Assembly (NCBI RefSeq): GCF_029223195.1
Contig: NZ_JARHUF010000011.1
Location: 62,001 to 126,000, forward strand
Direction: 5' to 3'
DNA length: 64,000 bases
Source: Vibrio sp. CAU 1672
GTDB taxonomy: Bacteria > Pseudomonadota > Gammaproteobacteria > Enterobacterales > Vibrionaceae
In this document: piece by piece, positions 29,569-40,066 of the stretch
How positions within the stretch are numbered: position 1 is the first letter of the stretch
Layout of the letters: every line of letters starts with the position of its first letter
The notes under the pieces: model-generated
Told to the model about the DNA's origin: nothing
Databases searched by the model: none
The model's input: the letters and a program-made list of their open reading frames with translations, nothing else
Position numbers and translations under genes: made by a program

Positions 29569-30948
29569 TTACAGTTCATCAAATGCACTCAGGGCTTCCG
29601 ACAACTTCTTCACCCCGTGGATCTGCATGCCTGGAATCCCACCTTTCGGCATATTTGCTGCAGGCACGATGGCCTTTTTAAAGCCGTGTTTAAATGCTTC
29701 GTTTAAGCGTTCCTGACCACTTGGCACCGGACGAATTTCCCCCGCCAGACCGACTTCACCAAATACCACCACATCTTTTGGCAGCGCACGATCGCGAAAA
29801 CTCGACAACAACGCCATCACCAGTGCCAGATCGGCACTGGTTTCAGTGACTTTGACCCCACCAACCACATTGACGAAGACGTCCTGATCCGCCATTTGCA
29901 GCCCGCCATGTTTATGCAATACAGCTAATAGCAAAGAAAGCCGGTTTTGCTCCAGCCCAACCGCCACCCGGCGTGGATTGGCCAGCTGTGAATAATCCAC
30001 CAGCGCCTGGATCTCAACCAGTAGTGGGCGGGTCCCTTCCCACACCACCATCACCGAGGAACCCGATGTTTCTTCTTCACCGCGGGAAAGGAAAATCGCG
30101 GAAGGGTTACTCACCTCACGCAACCCTTGTCCGGTCATGGCAAACACCCCCAACTCATTGACCGCGCCAAAACGGTTTTTATGGCTGCGCAAGGTGCGGA
30201 AACGGCTGTCTGTGCCGCCATCAAGCAGCACCGAACAGTCAATGATATGCTCAAGTACCTTAGGACCGGCGAGTGTTCCGTCTTTGGTCACATGACCGAC
30301 AATAAACACCGCCACATTATTCTGTTTGGCATAACGCGTCAGCGCCGTGGCCGATTCCCGGACCTGAGCGACACTTCCCGGTGAAGATTGCACATCGGCC
30401 ACATGCATGACCTGAATAGAGTCAATCACCATAATACGCGGTTGCTCTTTCTCGGCGATCTGGCAAATTTTGTCAACATTGGTTTCCGACAGCATTTTAA
30501 GATGATCTTTAGGCAACCCCAGACGCGCGGCGCGCATGGCCACTTGTTGTAATGACTCTTCCCCGGTCACGTAGAGCGTCGGCATCTGTGCCGAGAGTAG
30601 GCACATCGTCTGCAACAGCAAAGTCGACTTGCCGGCACCGGGGTTACCACCGATCAAAATTGCCGCGCCCGGTACAATCCCGCCGCCAAGCACCCTGTCC
30701 AGCTCTTTGAAGCTGCTGGTAAACCTCGGCACTTCCTGCAAATCAATTTCGGCTAAGGTTTGCACTTTTGCCTCAGTCACTGCGCCCGCATAACCGCTCA
30801 GGCGCTCATTTCGGGCTGCTGCAGGAGAGGCTGCAATTCGCACTTCAGTAATGGTATTCCATGCACCACACGCATTACACTGTCCTTGCCAACGAGGAAA
30901 GTCCGCGCCACAGTCATTACATACATATGCTCGTTTTGCTTTTACCAT
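29569..30948 (-). CDS. radA: DNA repair protein RadA (Sms)
   Basis: Recombination helicase of 459 residues that promotes branch migration at recombination intermediates. N-terminal C4 zinc finger (CNDCG...CNACG, residues 9-28), RecA-like core with Walker A GGNPGAGKST (about 98), the RadA-specific HKNRFG motif and a C-terminal Lon-like domain (from about 330; PKDVVVFGEVGLAGEIRPV). Full length. Divergent from the PilZ protein gene. Confidence 0.95.
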   Translation of the reverse strand: MVKAKRAYVCNDCGADFPRWQGQCNACGAWNTITEVRIAASPAAARNERLSGYAGAVTEAKVQTLAEIDLQEVPRFTSSFKELDRVLGGGIVPGAAILIGGNPGAGKSTLLLQTMCLLSAQMPTLYVTGEESLQQVAMRAARLGLPKDHLKMLSETNVDKICQIAEKEQPRIMVIDSIQVMHVADVQSSPGSVAQVRESATALTRYAKQNNVAVFIVGHVTKDGTLAGPKVLEHIIDCSVLLDGGTDSRFRTLRSHKNRFGAVNELGVFAMTGQGLREVSNPSAIFLSRGEEETSGSSVMVVWEGTRPLLVEIQALVDYSQLANPRRVAVGLEQNRLSLLLAVLHKHGGLQMADQDVFVNVVGGVKVTETSADLALVMALLSSFRDRALPKDVVVFGEVGLAGEIRPVPSGQERLNEAFKHGFKKAIVPAANMPKGGIPGMQIHGVKKLSEALSAFDEL

Positions 30949-31082
30949 GCTGCCTCAATTTCAACAAATGTGACCAAATCCGACTAACTCGTTCCATATC
31001 AACGCTTCACTATTGATATACTTAAGTTCTGATTCACTTGGCCGATATACTTAAAAGTTAACGACATACTCTAACAGAAAAC

Positions 31083-33434
31083 ATGCAGCAATCTGAAATA
31101 CTCTCGCTCGCGGAACGGCTTATCCCGGTTTACGGCGCCGACGATTTTGACTTTGTGTTGGGCCAGCTCACGGAGAGTGAACCTCCGTCGGCTAAGCTCT
31201 TAGTCAAGATGGAGCTAAACCGTTTGATGGCACCGTGCAAAAAAAGCATCGACTTACGTGGTCGCGTAAAAGGCGACTGCCGCGAATATTTGCTGGATGG
31301 CATTTCACACTGGCTGGACGATGTAGCGTTTAACGCCTACCACAAAAGCACTAAGAAATACGGCAGCTACACAGAAGGCGTATGGGAAGCGCTGGTGAAC
31401 ACGCGTAATAACTTTCGCGTCATGAGCAAAAGTAGCACCAAAACCAAAGAACAACCGTTAACAGACCCTAAGAGCCCATTTTTAGCGGAACCGCTGCATA
31501 TTGGCTATGATCTAAAGCGCCAGGAAAAAAGGCTGAAAGTCCAGTCTCAGGTAGAAATTACACGTTCTAAAGGCCAGATTTTACATGGGCTGAGTGTCGA
31601 TCTCTCCTGCTCAGGGGCGAGATTTAAAGTCCCCAGCGCCTTCAACTATAACCTTGGTGAGGTGATCCAGGTTACGTTTTCCGAGTTCGCCACGACATCA
31701 CAGGTGGCCGGCGTTGAGAAGCCAATACAGTATCGGGTACTGGCGGTTGATGAGTGCTATGAAAATGACGCTATCCGCTATTTGCGTACCATTCGCCTGA
31801 CTGAAACCAAAGTAGTGGCGCGCGTGATAGATGAAGCGCTTAACAGCGCGGTAAAACGAGCCCGACATGATAACCAAGATAAGATCATTCGGGCACGTAC
31901 CCGGGGCTATGAGCACATCGCACTGAAACACACCAGCAACCTGCCGCTGTTTTTTGAGGGCACTGAGCTGAAGCTGGCAATGCTGACACCAAATAACCAG
32001 CGATTATGGCAATACTGGCACGATGAACGTAACCAGCAAGTGCTGGGATCCCTGTTTCACCAGCAGCGCGTCACCTCACTGATCCAACCGGGGGTCACAG
32101 GTACCAGCAACGTGTTGTACTCGTTCACCCATGAACATGACCACAAAACCTACTTCTACTCAATGATGATGCCGGAAGCGACGCGTGAACAGCGCCAGTT
32201 ATTCTGGCATCTCGGTGCTAAACGCCCGACCTGGCGCGCATTCCGTATCTCCGTCTTTGAACTGTCGGATAAAGAAAAAGACGACCTGGCCACCCACTCT
32301 AAAGAACTTGCCGAGTGCTCCCGCTCCCTGACTCACGTCGGCATCTTACAAGAAATAGCCGACGAGAAATCCGGACAGGACTACTTACTGACCGAAAAGC
32401 CACGTTTACCAGCGAATAGCCTCAACGTCTTTCGTCATGTGCGTAAAATTGTCGGCAGTCCCAAAGGCATCTATTTCGATGCCCAGTCACGGCGTAAAGA
32501 GCCACGCTATCGTTTTAAAACCCCACTGGAACTCACCACCGGGCCTGATAACACCTCGCAAGGGATGACAATGGACTTGTCTAAACGGGGGCTGGGGATC
32601 ACTTTGGCAAAGCCGATAGCACTGCGCTCGGGACAAGAAGTACGGATCAACTATCGCGAATTGCAGCTGTATGATAAGAAACTGCCGCTCGATAATGTCC
32701 CTTACCGGGTTATTCGTGTTAGCCCGGACGGCCGTAACGTACAGCTGGTTATCGATGAGAACAGTAAGACCATGCGGGTGATTGCCTTTTTTAACAGCAT
32801 CATCGAACACAATCAGGACAAGTTGCTGCCGCAAAAAGAAGTGCTGCCCAGCAACGCCCTGTTAGAAAGACTGCATAGCATTTTGCTGTCACGGACCCTC
32901 AGTGCGCCACTGTTTATCAGTAAAGCTGCGGCATCATCACTCAAAATTCCGGTGATCGGGGTAAACTTTCCGCTCCCCAAGTACCTCGAACTGTATGCTC
33001 GGCTGGGCCACAACCAACAGTTTTCTCTGGAACCACTATTCAAAGGGCGCACCAGCACTTTGATTGCCGAGCCAATTAAACGGATTGAAGGCGCGCAAGC
33101 CAAACACCATTACCTCTATCTGCGCGTAGCCAAAACCGGCAATAAGATCACCGCGATCGAGTCCAAATTACATCAAGACTTTTCCGGCGTTAAAGAACGC
33201 ATCATGTTTATCAAGCAAGCACGTATGTACGGCGATTTCTTCGCCATACGGATTTCGACAGCCCCCATTTTCGATCCCATGACCTCGCTGTTACGCCAGG
33301 ACTTAATTGACCTCACCCAGTTCAGTGTTCATCAAGCAAGCAAACTTGAAAAGGAACTGGCTGCCCTGGCTGGCTACAGTGAAATCGAAGATATCACTGA
33401 AGAAGTCCTGATTAGGCTGGAGTTGACCGCATAA
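31083..33434 (+). CDS. plzC: Large protein with two PilZ domains (c-di-GMP binding)
   Basis: Cytoplasmic protein of 783 residues. PilZ 1 near 140-255 with R146xxxR150 and D173xSxxG178; PilZ 2 near 465-570 with R471xxxR475 and DLSKRG. Both domains keep the arginines and the DxSxxG motif that bind c-di-GMP. The N-terminal 130 residues and the 300-450 and 580-783 segments are unrecognised. The size, two PilZ units and position between radA and serB match V. cholerae PlzC, hence the symbol, with modest certainty. Start at 31083 follows no strong Shine-Dalgarno. A perfect hairpin with T run follows the stop. Confidence 0.82.
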   Translation: MQQSEILSLAERLIPVYGADDFDFVLGQLTESEPPSAKLLVKMELNRLMAPCKKSIDLRGRVKGDCREYLLDGISHWLDDVAFNAYHKSTKKYGSYTEGVWEALVNTRNNFRVMSKSSTKTKEQPLTDPKSPFLAEPLHIGYDLKRQEKRLKVQSQVEITRSKGQILHGLSVDLSCSGARFKVPSAFNYNLGEVIQVTFSEFATTSQVAGVEKPIQYRVLAVDECYENDAIRYLRTIRLTETKVVARVIDEALNSAVKRARHDNQDKIIRARTRGYEHIALKHTSNLPLFFEGTELKLAMLTPNNQRLWQYWHDERNQQVLGSLFHQQRVTSLIQPGVTGTSNVLYSFTHEHDHKTYFYSMMMPEATREQRQLFWHLGAKRPTWRAFRISVFELSDKEKDDLATHSKELAECSRSLTHVGILQEIADEKSGQDYLLTEKPRLPANSLNVFRHVRKIVGSPKGIYFDAQSRRKEPRYRFKTPLELTTGPDNTSQGMTMDLSKRGLGITLAKPIALRSGQEVRINYRELQLYDKKLPLDNVPYRVIRVSPDGRNVQLVIDENSKTMRVIAFFNSIIEHNQDKLLPQKEVLPSNALLERLHSILLSRTLSAPLFISKAAASSLKIPVIGVNFPLPKYLELYARLGHNQQFSLEPLFKGRTSTLIAEPIKRIEGAQAKHHYLYLRVAKTGNKITAIESKLHQDFSGVKERIMFIKQARMYGDFFAIRISTAPIFDPMTSLLRQDLIDLTQFSVHQASKLEKELAALAGYSEIEDITEEVLIRLELTA

Positions 33435-33470
33435 GCAAACACCGCCTTGAGGCGGTGTTTGCTTTTCTCT
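33435..33470. terminator. Terminator after the PilZ gene (convergent with serB)
   Basis: GCAAACACCGCC-TTGA-GGCGGTGTTTGC, a perfect 12-bp stem followed on the plus strand by TTTTCTCT. The minus-strand tail has only TT, so it mainly serves the plus-strand gene; serB ends only 7 bp after it. Confidence 0.88.
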
Positions 33471-34449
33471 ATGGTTTGGTTTTCCAACTGACCTTTTGCT
33501 GTTTGACTAATATACCGGACAAAATACACAACACGCCGCCCAAGCCGGCAAAGCACACTGATGCTTGTGCCTGCTCAACGACCTTAGGCTTGGCGTGATA
33601 AGCGATGCCAAGGCCGGCGGCGTGCATCATTACCAAGTCGTTTGCCCCATCACCAACAGCCACGGTATTGTGCAGTTCAATCTCATACTCTTCGGCAAGT
33701 TCTACCAAAATGTCCGCTTTGATCTGTGCATTGACCACATCCCCCACAACCTGCCCGGTCAACTTCCCATTGACGATTTCCAGTTGATTGGAGCGGGCAT
33801 AGTCCAGACCGACTTGCTGTTTAATAAAGTCGGAGAAGTAATCAAAGCCACCAGAAGCAATTGCCGTTTTCCAGCCAAGTGCCTTCAACGTCGTGACCAC
33901 GGCTTTAAAATCACGCATATAAGGCAACTGACTGCGTACCTGCTCTAAAATGGCTTCATCGGCGCCTTTCAGTTTACCCACGCGCTGACGTAAACTCTGT
34001 TCAAAGTCCAGTTCACCCAGCATGGCACGTTCAGTGACGGCCGCCACCTCTTCTCCCACCCCGGCTAACTTAGCTAACTCATCGATACATTCAATTTCGA
34101 TTGCAGTGGAATCCATGTCGAACACGACTAAGCCCGGACTGGATAAATCCGGGACTTCATTCAGTGACGCATAGTCAAGATTCAAGTTTTTAAGGATAAT
34201 TTCATGCTGCGGGGTCAACTCTCCCGACATCAGAGCCACGTCATATTGGCCAACTTTCCATGTATCTAAAACCGGGTTGTAATAACCGGTAAAGAAATCG
34301 ATGTCTTCAAAGTGTGTTGGGGAGAGGTATTCAGCAAATACAATCCAACTCGCTCTTGCTTTCTCTAACTGCGTCGCATCGCGAGTTTCAGGTAATCGTT
34401 TTAAAAGAGAGGTATGCCTTCTGATAGGCAAGCTTTTTAACGCGTCCAT
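33469..34449 (-). CDS. serB: Phosphoserine phosphatase SerB
   Basis: HAD-family enzyme of 326 residues performing the last step of serine synthesis. N-terminal regulatory part (about 1-100) and the HAD core: motif I VVFDMDSTAI (DxDST, about residue 115), motif II ASGGF, motif III with K and the GDGANDLVM block. C-terminal hydrophobic tail. Divergent from ytjB. Confidence 0.95.
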   Translation of the reverse strand: MDALKSLPIRRHTSLLKRLPETRDATQLEKARASWIVFAEYLSPTHFEDIDFFTGYYNPVLDTWKVGQYDVALMSGELTPQHEIILKNLNLDYASLNEVPDLSSPGLVVFDMDSTAIEIECIDELAKLAGVGEEVAAVTERAMLGELDFEQSLRQRVGKLKGADEAILEQVRSQLPYMRDFKAVVTTLKALGWKTAIASGGFDYFSDFIKQQVGLDYARSNQLEIVNGKLTGQVVGDVVNAQIKADILVELAEEYEIELHNTVAVGDGANDLVMMHAAGLGIAYHAKPKVVEQAQASVCFAGLGGVLCILSGILVKQQKVSWKTKP

Positions 34450-34534
34450 GTATATAATCCGTAGTGACTTTGCTAAAACGTTACCTTAACAAACTAAAAA
34501 GGCAAGTCTTTGTTTTGTTTTGAATGGACGAGTA

Positions 34535-35146
34535 ATGAGTATGAGTGAGTCCTTATTCTCAGTAAGAAACGCCCTACGTATTGTTGCCCTTATTCTGCTG
34601 TGCGTGATGTTTTTTATCACCATTAAGAACAGTGTGGTGATCAGCAAAGGGAATGAAAAAATCCAGGCGCAGCAGCTTGAGACACTGACCAAGGTATTGA
34701 TTTCTCAGGCAGCCCTGTCTGCCAGCGAGATGATCTTAACCAAAGATCAGGAACCGTTATTAAAACTGACCAATCAATTGGCGCAGGACCGTTTGGTGTT
34801 TGATGCCACCATTTATGACGCAGAAGGGATCCGTTTAGCGTCGAGTGAAGATGCCTTATCCGTACGTGAAGTGTTGGGCATTGATACCCCGCTGGCCACC
34901 TCGTCTATCGGCCGCCAGCAGCTGGTCGAGCCGGTATTTGCCGATGATGCGATCATCGGTTTTGTTCGTATCACATTTGAAACTGGCCGCGTTACCGCAA
35001 TTTCCGATCACCACTACCGGAAAAGTGATCGCTACATGTACATCATGATCTTAATGAGTTATATCGGCGGCATGCTGTTTGTGGTGATCCTGCGCCGTAA
35101 ACCAAACCGCCGCCACAGAGGCGAAAACCTCCTGCTGACCAAATAG
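34535..35146 (+). CDS. ytjB: Membrane protein of the YtjB/AhpA (SMP) family
   Basis: Protein with a single N-terminal membrane helix (about 12-32), a periplasmic domain and a second C-terminal helix, then a basic tail (RRKPNRRHRG). Members of this family are next to serB in Enterobacteria and Vibrio. Function in the cell is poorly known. The start is 34535 or 34541 (ATG AGT ATG AGT); a TTG at 34520 is also in frame. Divergent from serB. Confidence 0.8.
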   Translation: MSMSESLFSVRNALRIVALILLCVMFFITIKNSVVISKGNEKIQAQQLETLTKVLISQAALSASEMILTKDQEPLLKLTNQLAQDRLVFDATIYDAEGIRLASSEDALSVREVLGIDTPLATSSIGRQQLVEPVFADDAIIGFVRITFETGRVTAISDHHYRKSDRYMYIMILMSYIGGMLFVVILRRKPNRRHRGENLLLTK

Positions 35147-35154
35147 CCCCCCAA

Positions 35155-35185
35155 AAAAAATGGCCCGTTAAACGGGCCATTTTTG
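35155..35185. terminator. Bidirectional terminator between ytjB and deoD
   Basis: AAAAAATGGCCCGTT-A-AACGGGCCATTTTT, perfect stem with A tract before and T tract after, so efficient on both strands. Confidence 0.9.
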
Positions 35186-35200
35186 CAAGTAAAGCGACAG

Positions 35201-35920
35201 TTAGTCTTGGTCACCCAGCAACACTGAGTCCAGAGCGATGATCATCATGTCGTTGAACGTTGTCTGGCGTTCATCCGATGTCGTCTGCTCACCGGTCTTG
35301 ATGTGGTCTGAAACGGTACAGATAGTCAATGCTTTTGCGCCGTACTCCGCACATACACCGTAGATACCAGCCGCTTCCATCTCAACACCCACAATGCCGT
35401 ACTTGTCCATCACATCAAACATTTCCGGATCCGGCGTGTAAAACAACTCAGCAGAGAACAGGTTACCTACTTTGACCTCGATACCGCGCGCTTGCGCCGC
35501 TTGTTCTGCCGCGCGAACCATCTTGTAATCTGCGATAGCCGCAAAGTCATGGCCTTTGAAACGAATACGGTTAACCTTTGAATCGGTGCACGCCCCCATA
35601 CCAATCACAACATCACGAACTTTGATGTCTTCGCTGACTGCGCCACAACTACCGACACGAATAATTTTCTTTACACCAAAGTCTTTGATCAGCTCTGTCG
35701 CATAGATTGAGCATGACGGGATACCCATGCCATGGCCCATAACCGATACTTTGCGACCTTTGTAAGTGCCCGTGAAACCGTACATATTGCGCACATCACA
35801 AACCTGAACTACGTCTTCGAGGAAGTTTTCCGCGATGTATTTTGCACGTAGCGGGTCACCCGGCATCAGTACGACGTCTGCAAATGCACCCATTTCAGCG
35901 TTGATATGTGGAGTTGCCAT
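35201..35920 (-). CDS. deoD: Purine nucleoside phosphorylase DeoD-type
   Basis: Hexameric enzyme of 239 residues that splits purine (deoxy)nucleosides with phosphate to base and (deoxy)ribose-1-phosphate. PNP/UDP family motif [19 protein letters not shown] and the substrate-binding segment [10 protein letters not shown] are present. Full length. Last gene of the deo operon, preceded by an intercistronic hairpin and 87 bp from deoB. Confidence 0.95.
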   Translation of the reverse strand: MATPHINAEMGAFADVVLMPGDPLRAKYIAENFLEDVVQVCDVRNMYGFTGTYKGRKVSVMGHGMGIPSCSIYATELIKDFGVKKIIRVGSCGAVSEDIKVRDVVIGMGACTDSKVNRIRFKGHDFAAIADYKMVRAAEQAAQARGIEVKVGNLFSAELFYTPDPEMFDVMDKYGIVGVEMEAAGIYGVCAEYGAKALTICTVSDHIKTGEQTTSDERQTTFNDMMIIALDSVLLGDQD

Positions 35921-35965
35921 GATTCAATTTCCTTATGGTTGATTAACCCTGTTGAATTCACAAAA

Positions 35966-35991
35966 CAATAGAGGGGCCAGCCCCTCTATTG
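35966..35991 (-). terminator. Intercistronic hairpin between deoB and deoD
   Basis: CAATAGAGGGGC-CA-GCCCCTCTATTG, a perfect 12-bp stem followed on the minus strand by TTTTG, between deoB and deoD. It could terminate part of the deo transcript or stabilise the 3' end of the deoCAB portion. Confidence 0.65.
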
Positions 35992-36007
35992 ATAATTATT
36001 GACGTGA

Positions 36008-37228
36008 TTATAGAAAGTTCTTGCCGTAATCCATTGGCGATGTACCGAAGTAACTTGCCAGTGTCTGACCGATATCCGCAAACGTATCGCGACGGCCAAG
36101 CGAACCTGCTGGTACTTGCTTACCGTATACAATCACTGGGATGTGCTCACGAGTGTGGTCAGTACCTTGCCAGGTTGGGTCACAACCGTGGTCAGCCGTC
36201 AGGATCAGCACATCGTCTTCACCCATCAGCTCTAGCACTTCGTTAATACGGCCATCGAAGTACTCTAGCGCCGCAGCATAGCCAGCCACATTACGACGGT
36301 GGCCGTACGCTGAATCAAAGTCAACGAAGTTAGTGAATACGATTGTGTTATCACCCGCTTCTTTGATCTGCTCTAGCGTTGCTTCGAACAGGGCCGGAAT
36401 GCCGGTTGCTTTCACTTTCTTAGTGATACCACAATTAGCATAAATGTCTGCGATCTTGCCGATAGAAACAACATTGCCTTGCTTTTCGTCCACCAGTTTT
36501 TGTAGCACGGTTGCTGATGGTGGCTCTACAGACAGGTCACGACGGTTACCGGTACGCTCAAACTGGCCTTTACCCGGGCCAATGAATGGGCGCGCGATAA
36601 CACGACCGATGTTGTAATCTTCCAGCTCTTCACGGGCGATTTGGCACAGCTCAAGCAGGCGGTCTAGACCAAAGGTCTCTTCGTGACATGCGATTTGGAA
36701 TACAGAGTCAGCCGAGGTGTAAAAAATTGGCTGGCCGGTCTTCATATGCTCTTCACCCAGATCATCAAGAACTTGAGTACCTGATGCGTGGCAGTTACCC
36801 AGAAAACCGTCCAGGCCAGCACGCTCAAGGATACGGTCAGTCAGCTCTTTCGGGAAGCTGTTGGCTTTGTCAGTGAAGTAGCCCCAGTCAAACAGAACCG
36901 GAACACCTGCGATTTCCCAGTGACCAGACGGCGTGTCTTTACCAGAAGAAAGCTCAGCCGCGTGACCGTAGGCACCAATGATTTCAGCATCTTGGTCTAG
37001 CCCAGGAGCAAAGCGGCCAGTCGATTCTTTGTGCGCCATTGCCAGACCCAATTTCGATAGGTTTGGCAGACGAAGTGCGCCTTGACGCTGGTCGTTATCA
37101 GCCAGGCCTTTTTCACACTGCTCAGCAATATGACCCAGGGTGTCTGAACCAACATCGCCAAACTGTTCGGCATCCGCCGTTGCACCGATGCCAAATGAGT
37201 CTAGTACTAAAATAAATGCTCTTTTCAT
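36008..37228 (-). CDS. deoB: Phosphopentomutase DeoB
   Basis: Alkaline-phosphatase superfamily enzyme of 406 residues that converts (deoxy)ribose-1-phosphate to the 5-phosphate. Opening [20 protein letters not shown] carries the metal-binding Asp, and [18 protein letters not shown] supplies the C-terminal metal ligands. The ATG at 37228, preceded by GGAAAC, is preferred to one nine codons upstream. In the deoC-A-B-D operon. Confidence 0.95.
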   Translation of the reverse strand: MKRAFILVLDSFGIGATADAEQFGDVGSDTLGHIAEQCEKGLADNDQRQGALRLPNLSKLGLAMAHKESTGRFAPGLDQDAEIIGAYGHAAELSSGKDTPSGHWEIAGVPVLFDWGYFTDKANSFPKELTDRILERAGLDGFLGNCHASGTQVLDDLGEEHMKTGQPIFYTSADSVFQIACHEETFGLDRLLELCQIAREELEDYNIGRVIARPFIGPGKGQFERTGNRRDLSVEPPSATVLQKLVDEKQGNVVSIGKIADIYANCGITKKVKATGIPALFEATLEQIKEAGDNTIVFTNFVDFDSAYGHRRNVAGYAAALEYFDGRINEVLELMGEDDVLILTADHGCDPTWQGTDHTREHIPVIVYGKQVPAGSLGRRDTFADIGQTLASYFGTSPMDYGKNFL

Positions 37229-37293
37229 TTCTGTTTCCTTAGGCCCACTCGGCATGGAATGTAAAGTGGGGTTGAGCAGGCCTTATTTAATAA

Positions 37294-38622
37294 TTAAAGA
37301 TCTTCAGCGCGGATTTGGCGGTATACCTCTGGTGTAGGCGTGTATTCACCACCAATGGTAATGGCACTGCGTAGTGCTGCTGCCGCTTCTTGCCACTGCT
37401 CTTCAGAGCGAGCGTGGATCACCGCGAGCGGTTTGTCGCTGTCTGCCACTTCACCAAGACGGATGAAGTTATCGAAACCGACCGCGTAGTCGATCTCATC
37501 AGTCGCTACGCGGCGACCACCACCCATCGACACGACTGCCATACCTATCGCACGGGTATCCATTGCTGAAACAATGCCGGTTTCTGTCGCATATACCGGT
37601 TTAATGATGTCTGCTTTTTCCAGATAATTGTCGTAGTTTGCAACAAAATCAGCAGGACCACCCAGGCCGGCAACCATCTTGCCAAAGCATTCTGCAGCTT
37701 TGCCGTTGTCCAGCACTTCCATTAGCTTCGCACGTGCGTCTTCGGTATTTTCTGCCAGTTTACCCAGTACCAGCATTTCAGCACATGATGCCATGGTCAC
37801 TTCAAGCAAACGTGGGTTACGGTATTCACCGGTCAGGAAGCGTACCGCTTCACGGACTTCTACTGCGTTACCGGCTGAAGAAGCCAATACTTGGTTCATG
37901 TCAGTCAGGATCGCCGTGGTCTTAGTGCCCGCACCGTTAGCAACGGCTACGATTGATTTCGCCAGCTCTTCAGACGCTTCGTAAGTTGGCATAAATGCAC
38001 CCGAACCTACTTTTACGTCCATCACCAGAGACTCAAGGCCAGCTGCTAGCTTCTTAGACAGAATAGAAGCAGTGATCAGTGAGATGTTATCTACAGTTGC
38101 TGTGATATCACGAGTCGCGTAAACGCGCTTATCAGCAGGTGCCAGATCACCAGTTTGACCAATGATCGCCACACCGGCGTCTTTAGTTACCTCACCAAAA
38201 ACTTCATTCGTTGGTGTAATGTTGTAGCCAGGAATCGCTTCTAGTTTGTCTAGCGTACCACCTGTGTGGCCCAGGCCGCGGCCTGAAATCATTGGAACAA
38301 AACCACCACATGCTGCCACCATTGGGCCAAGCATCAGAGAAGTTACGTCACCTACACCGCCAGTTGAGTGTTTATCAACAATCGGACCACCAAAGTTCAT
38401 GTGGCTCCAGTCGATAACCATGCCGGAATCACGCATTGCACAAGTTAAGGCGATACGCTCAGGCATTGTCATTTCGTTGAAGAAAATAGTCATAGCAAAA
38501 GCTGCGATCTGACCTTCAGATACACTGTTGTCTGCTACGCCTTGAATAAAGAAGTTGATCTCGTCGGCAGTCAGAACTTCGCCGTCACGTTTTTTACGGA
38601 TAATTTCTTGTGGTAAATACAT
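37294..38622 (-). CDS. deoA: Thymidine phosphorylase DeoA
   Basis: Enzyme of 442 residues that phosphorolyses thymidine and deoxyuridine. Glycosyltransferase family 3 features: N-terminal helical domain, the signature [10 protein letters not shown] (about residue 84) and [18 protein letters not shown] (about 114-131). Full length, no change in the active-site Lys/Arg/Ser. In the deo operon between deoC and deoB. Confidence 0.96.
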   Translation of the reverse strand: MYLPQEIIRKKRDGEVLTADEINFFIQGVADNSVSEGQIAAFAMTIFFNEMTMPERIALTCAMRDSGMVIDWSHMNFGGPIVDKHSTGGVGDVTSLMLGPMVAACGGFVPMISGRGLGHTGGTLDKLEAIPGYNITPTNEVFGEVTKDAGVAIIGQTGDLAPADKRVYATRDITATVDNISLITASILSKKLAAGLESLVMDVKVGSGAFMPTYEASEELAKSIVAVANGAGTKTTAILTDMNQVLASSAGNAVEVREAVRFLTGEYRNPRLLEVTMASCAEMLVLGKLAENTEDARAKLMEVLDNGKAAECFGKMVAGLGGPADFVANYDNYLEKADIIKPVYATETGIVSAMDTRAIGMAVVSMGGGRRVATDEIDYAVGFDNFIRLGEVADSDKPLAVIHARSEEQWQEAAAALRSAITIGGEYTPTPEVYRQIRAEDL

Positions 38623-38675
38623 TAGTGCCTCCCAAGCTCTCTAAGAGCCATGGTAAAGTAGGGTAAAAGAGGTTT

Positions 38676-38699
38676 GGTAGCACCAGTACAGGTGCTACC
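38676..38699 (-). other. Hairpin between deoC and deoA
   Basis: GGTAGCACC-AGTACA-GGTGCTACC, a perfect 9-bp stem between deoC and deoA. On the minus strand it is followed by AAACCTCTTTT, so it is not a classical terminator; it may be an mRNA processing or stabilising element. Confidence 0.5.
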
Positions 38700-38720
38700 G
38701 TTCAGACGTTATTATTGGAA

Positions 38721-39500
38721 TTAGTACGCTGTTGGATCAGCGACTTCGTCCGAGACTTCTAATGTATTTAGTAGGTTTGTCAGCAGGCTAGACGCACCGA
38801 AACGGTAGTGACGGGCATCAACCCAGTTGTCACCCAGGATTTCGTCAGCCATTGCCAGGTATGCCGCTGCATCTTCAGCTGTACGCACACCACCTGCTGG
38901 TTTGAAACCAACAGTTTCTGCAACACCCATATCACGAATAACTTCAAGCATCATGCGAGCGTATTCTGGAGTTGCGTTTACCGGCACTTTACCAGTTGAA
39001 GTTTTAATGAAGTCAGCACCTGCTTCAATACAGATTTGCGATGCTTTCTTGATTAGCGCTTCTTCTTTTAGTTCACCTGTTTCGATGATAACTTTCAGCA
39101 GAACGTTATCACCACAAGCTTCTTTACATTGCTTAACTAGCTCGAAGCCTACTTTCTCATCACCTGCCATTAGGGCACGGTATGGGAAAACCACGTCGAC
39201 TTCGTCGGCACCGTAAACAACAGCCGCTTTTGTTTCAGTAACAGCGATTTCGATGTCGTCATTACCGTGTGGGAAGTTCGTTACTGTCGCAATGCGAACT
39301 TCTGGCGTACCTTGCTCACGAAGTGTCTTCTTAGCAATAGGAATAAAGCGAGGGTAAATACAGATTGCAGCTGTGTTGCCTACTGCAGATTTCGCGTCAT
39401 GACATAGTGCGATCACTTTTTCATCAGTGTCGTCGTCGTTCAGCGTGGTTAGGTCCATAAGTTTAAGTGCACGTAGCGCAGCAGCTTTTAAATCGCTCAT
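38721..39500 (-). CDS. deoC: Deoxyribose-phosphate aldolase DeoC
   Basis: Class I aldolase of 259 residues that cleaves 2-deoxyribose-5-phosphate to acetaldehyde and glyceraldehyde-3-phosphate. Schiff-base lysine in the FIKTSTGK segment and proton-relay Lys in [10 protein letters not shown]. Same length as E. coli DeoC. First gene of the deo operon; the promoter lies in the 566-bp gap towards nupC. Confidence 0.96.
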   Translation of the reverse strand: MSDLKAAALRALKLMDLTTLNDDDTDEKVIALCHDAKSAVGNTAAICIYPRFIPIAKKTLREQGTPEVRIATVTNFPHGNDDIEIAVTETKAAVVYGADEVDVVFPYRALMAGDEKVGFELVKQCKEACGDNVLLKVIIETGELKEEALIKKASQICIEAGADFIKTSTGKVPVNATPEYARMMLEVIRDMGVAETVGFKPAGGVRTAEDAAAYLAMADEILGDNWVDARHYRFGASSLLTNLLNTLEVSDEVADPTAY

Positions 39501-40066
39501 TTCTATCTCCGATCAATATTCAAAAATTTTTCTACTCAGCCTTACCTCACTCCTCTAACTATCATCGATAAGTTGAGACAGTGTGAAAATGAGCTAAACA
39601 GTCTATTAATGAACGGACTTGGTTCCTTGAAGACTCGGTACATACAGCTAACATGTACCAATTGCTATCCCTGTCACCGCACAGTACCAGTTTGGTCTAT
39701 GGCACAACAATCTATGATTGCGGTGTCTTTCTACCACATCGGTCAGAGAACAACTCTGTCGATGTGGATTTCAGGGCAAATCATTTGCCCTTTCTGTAAC
39801 GCATTCACACAGTGATTAAATACTCTCCCTAACCACTGCCCTGTGATTACTACATTATAGATATTCATCGCAAAACTGTAGCACCAAATAGAGCGCAAAC
39901 GGTTTGTATCTCAAAATTTTCAGCCTTCCCCCGCCACTAGCGCAGTTATCCTTTAACTCGACGCTTAAGGCTGGTTTTTCAAGGGCCAAAAAAAAATGCC
40001 CCGCAGCAATTTCTTGCTACAGGGCATGATTTCAAACGGCGTCTATATATTAAAAACCGTTTCTAA
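39501..40066. other. 566-bp intergenic region between deoC and nupC with two stem-loops
   Basis: No gene is supported. It holds two hairpins: CCACATCG...CGATGTGG with an inner CAGAG/CTCTG (39734-39767), and GGGCAAA-TCA-TTTGCCC (39774-39790) followed on the plus strand by TTTCTGT. The CRP-like half site TGTGA-N6-CATTA (39842-39857) is weak. The nupC terminator is at its far end. The deoC transcript may have a long leader if the promoter lies beyond the hairpins. Confidence 0.5.
39988..40027 (-). terminator. nupC terminator
   Basis: Read on the minus strand: ATGCCC, inner TAGCAAG/TTGCT loop, GGGGCAT, then eight or more T. 40 bases after the nupC stop. Confidence 0.85.

Noticed and set aside
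39573..39815. 80-codon plus-strand frame in the deoC-nupC gap.
   Set aside because: No Shine-Dalgarno and it runs through both hairpins; more likely non-coding.
39794..39857. A pair of CRP-like sites for deoC.
   Set aside because: Each has only one good half and their spacing is 48 bp, not the 52-53 bp of CRP/CytR promoters.
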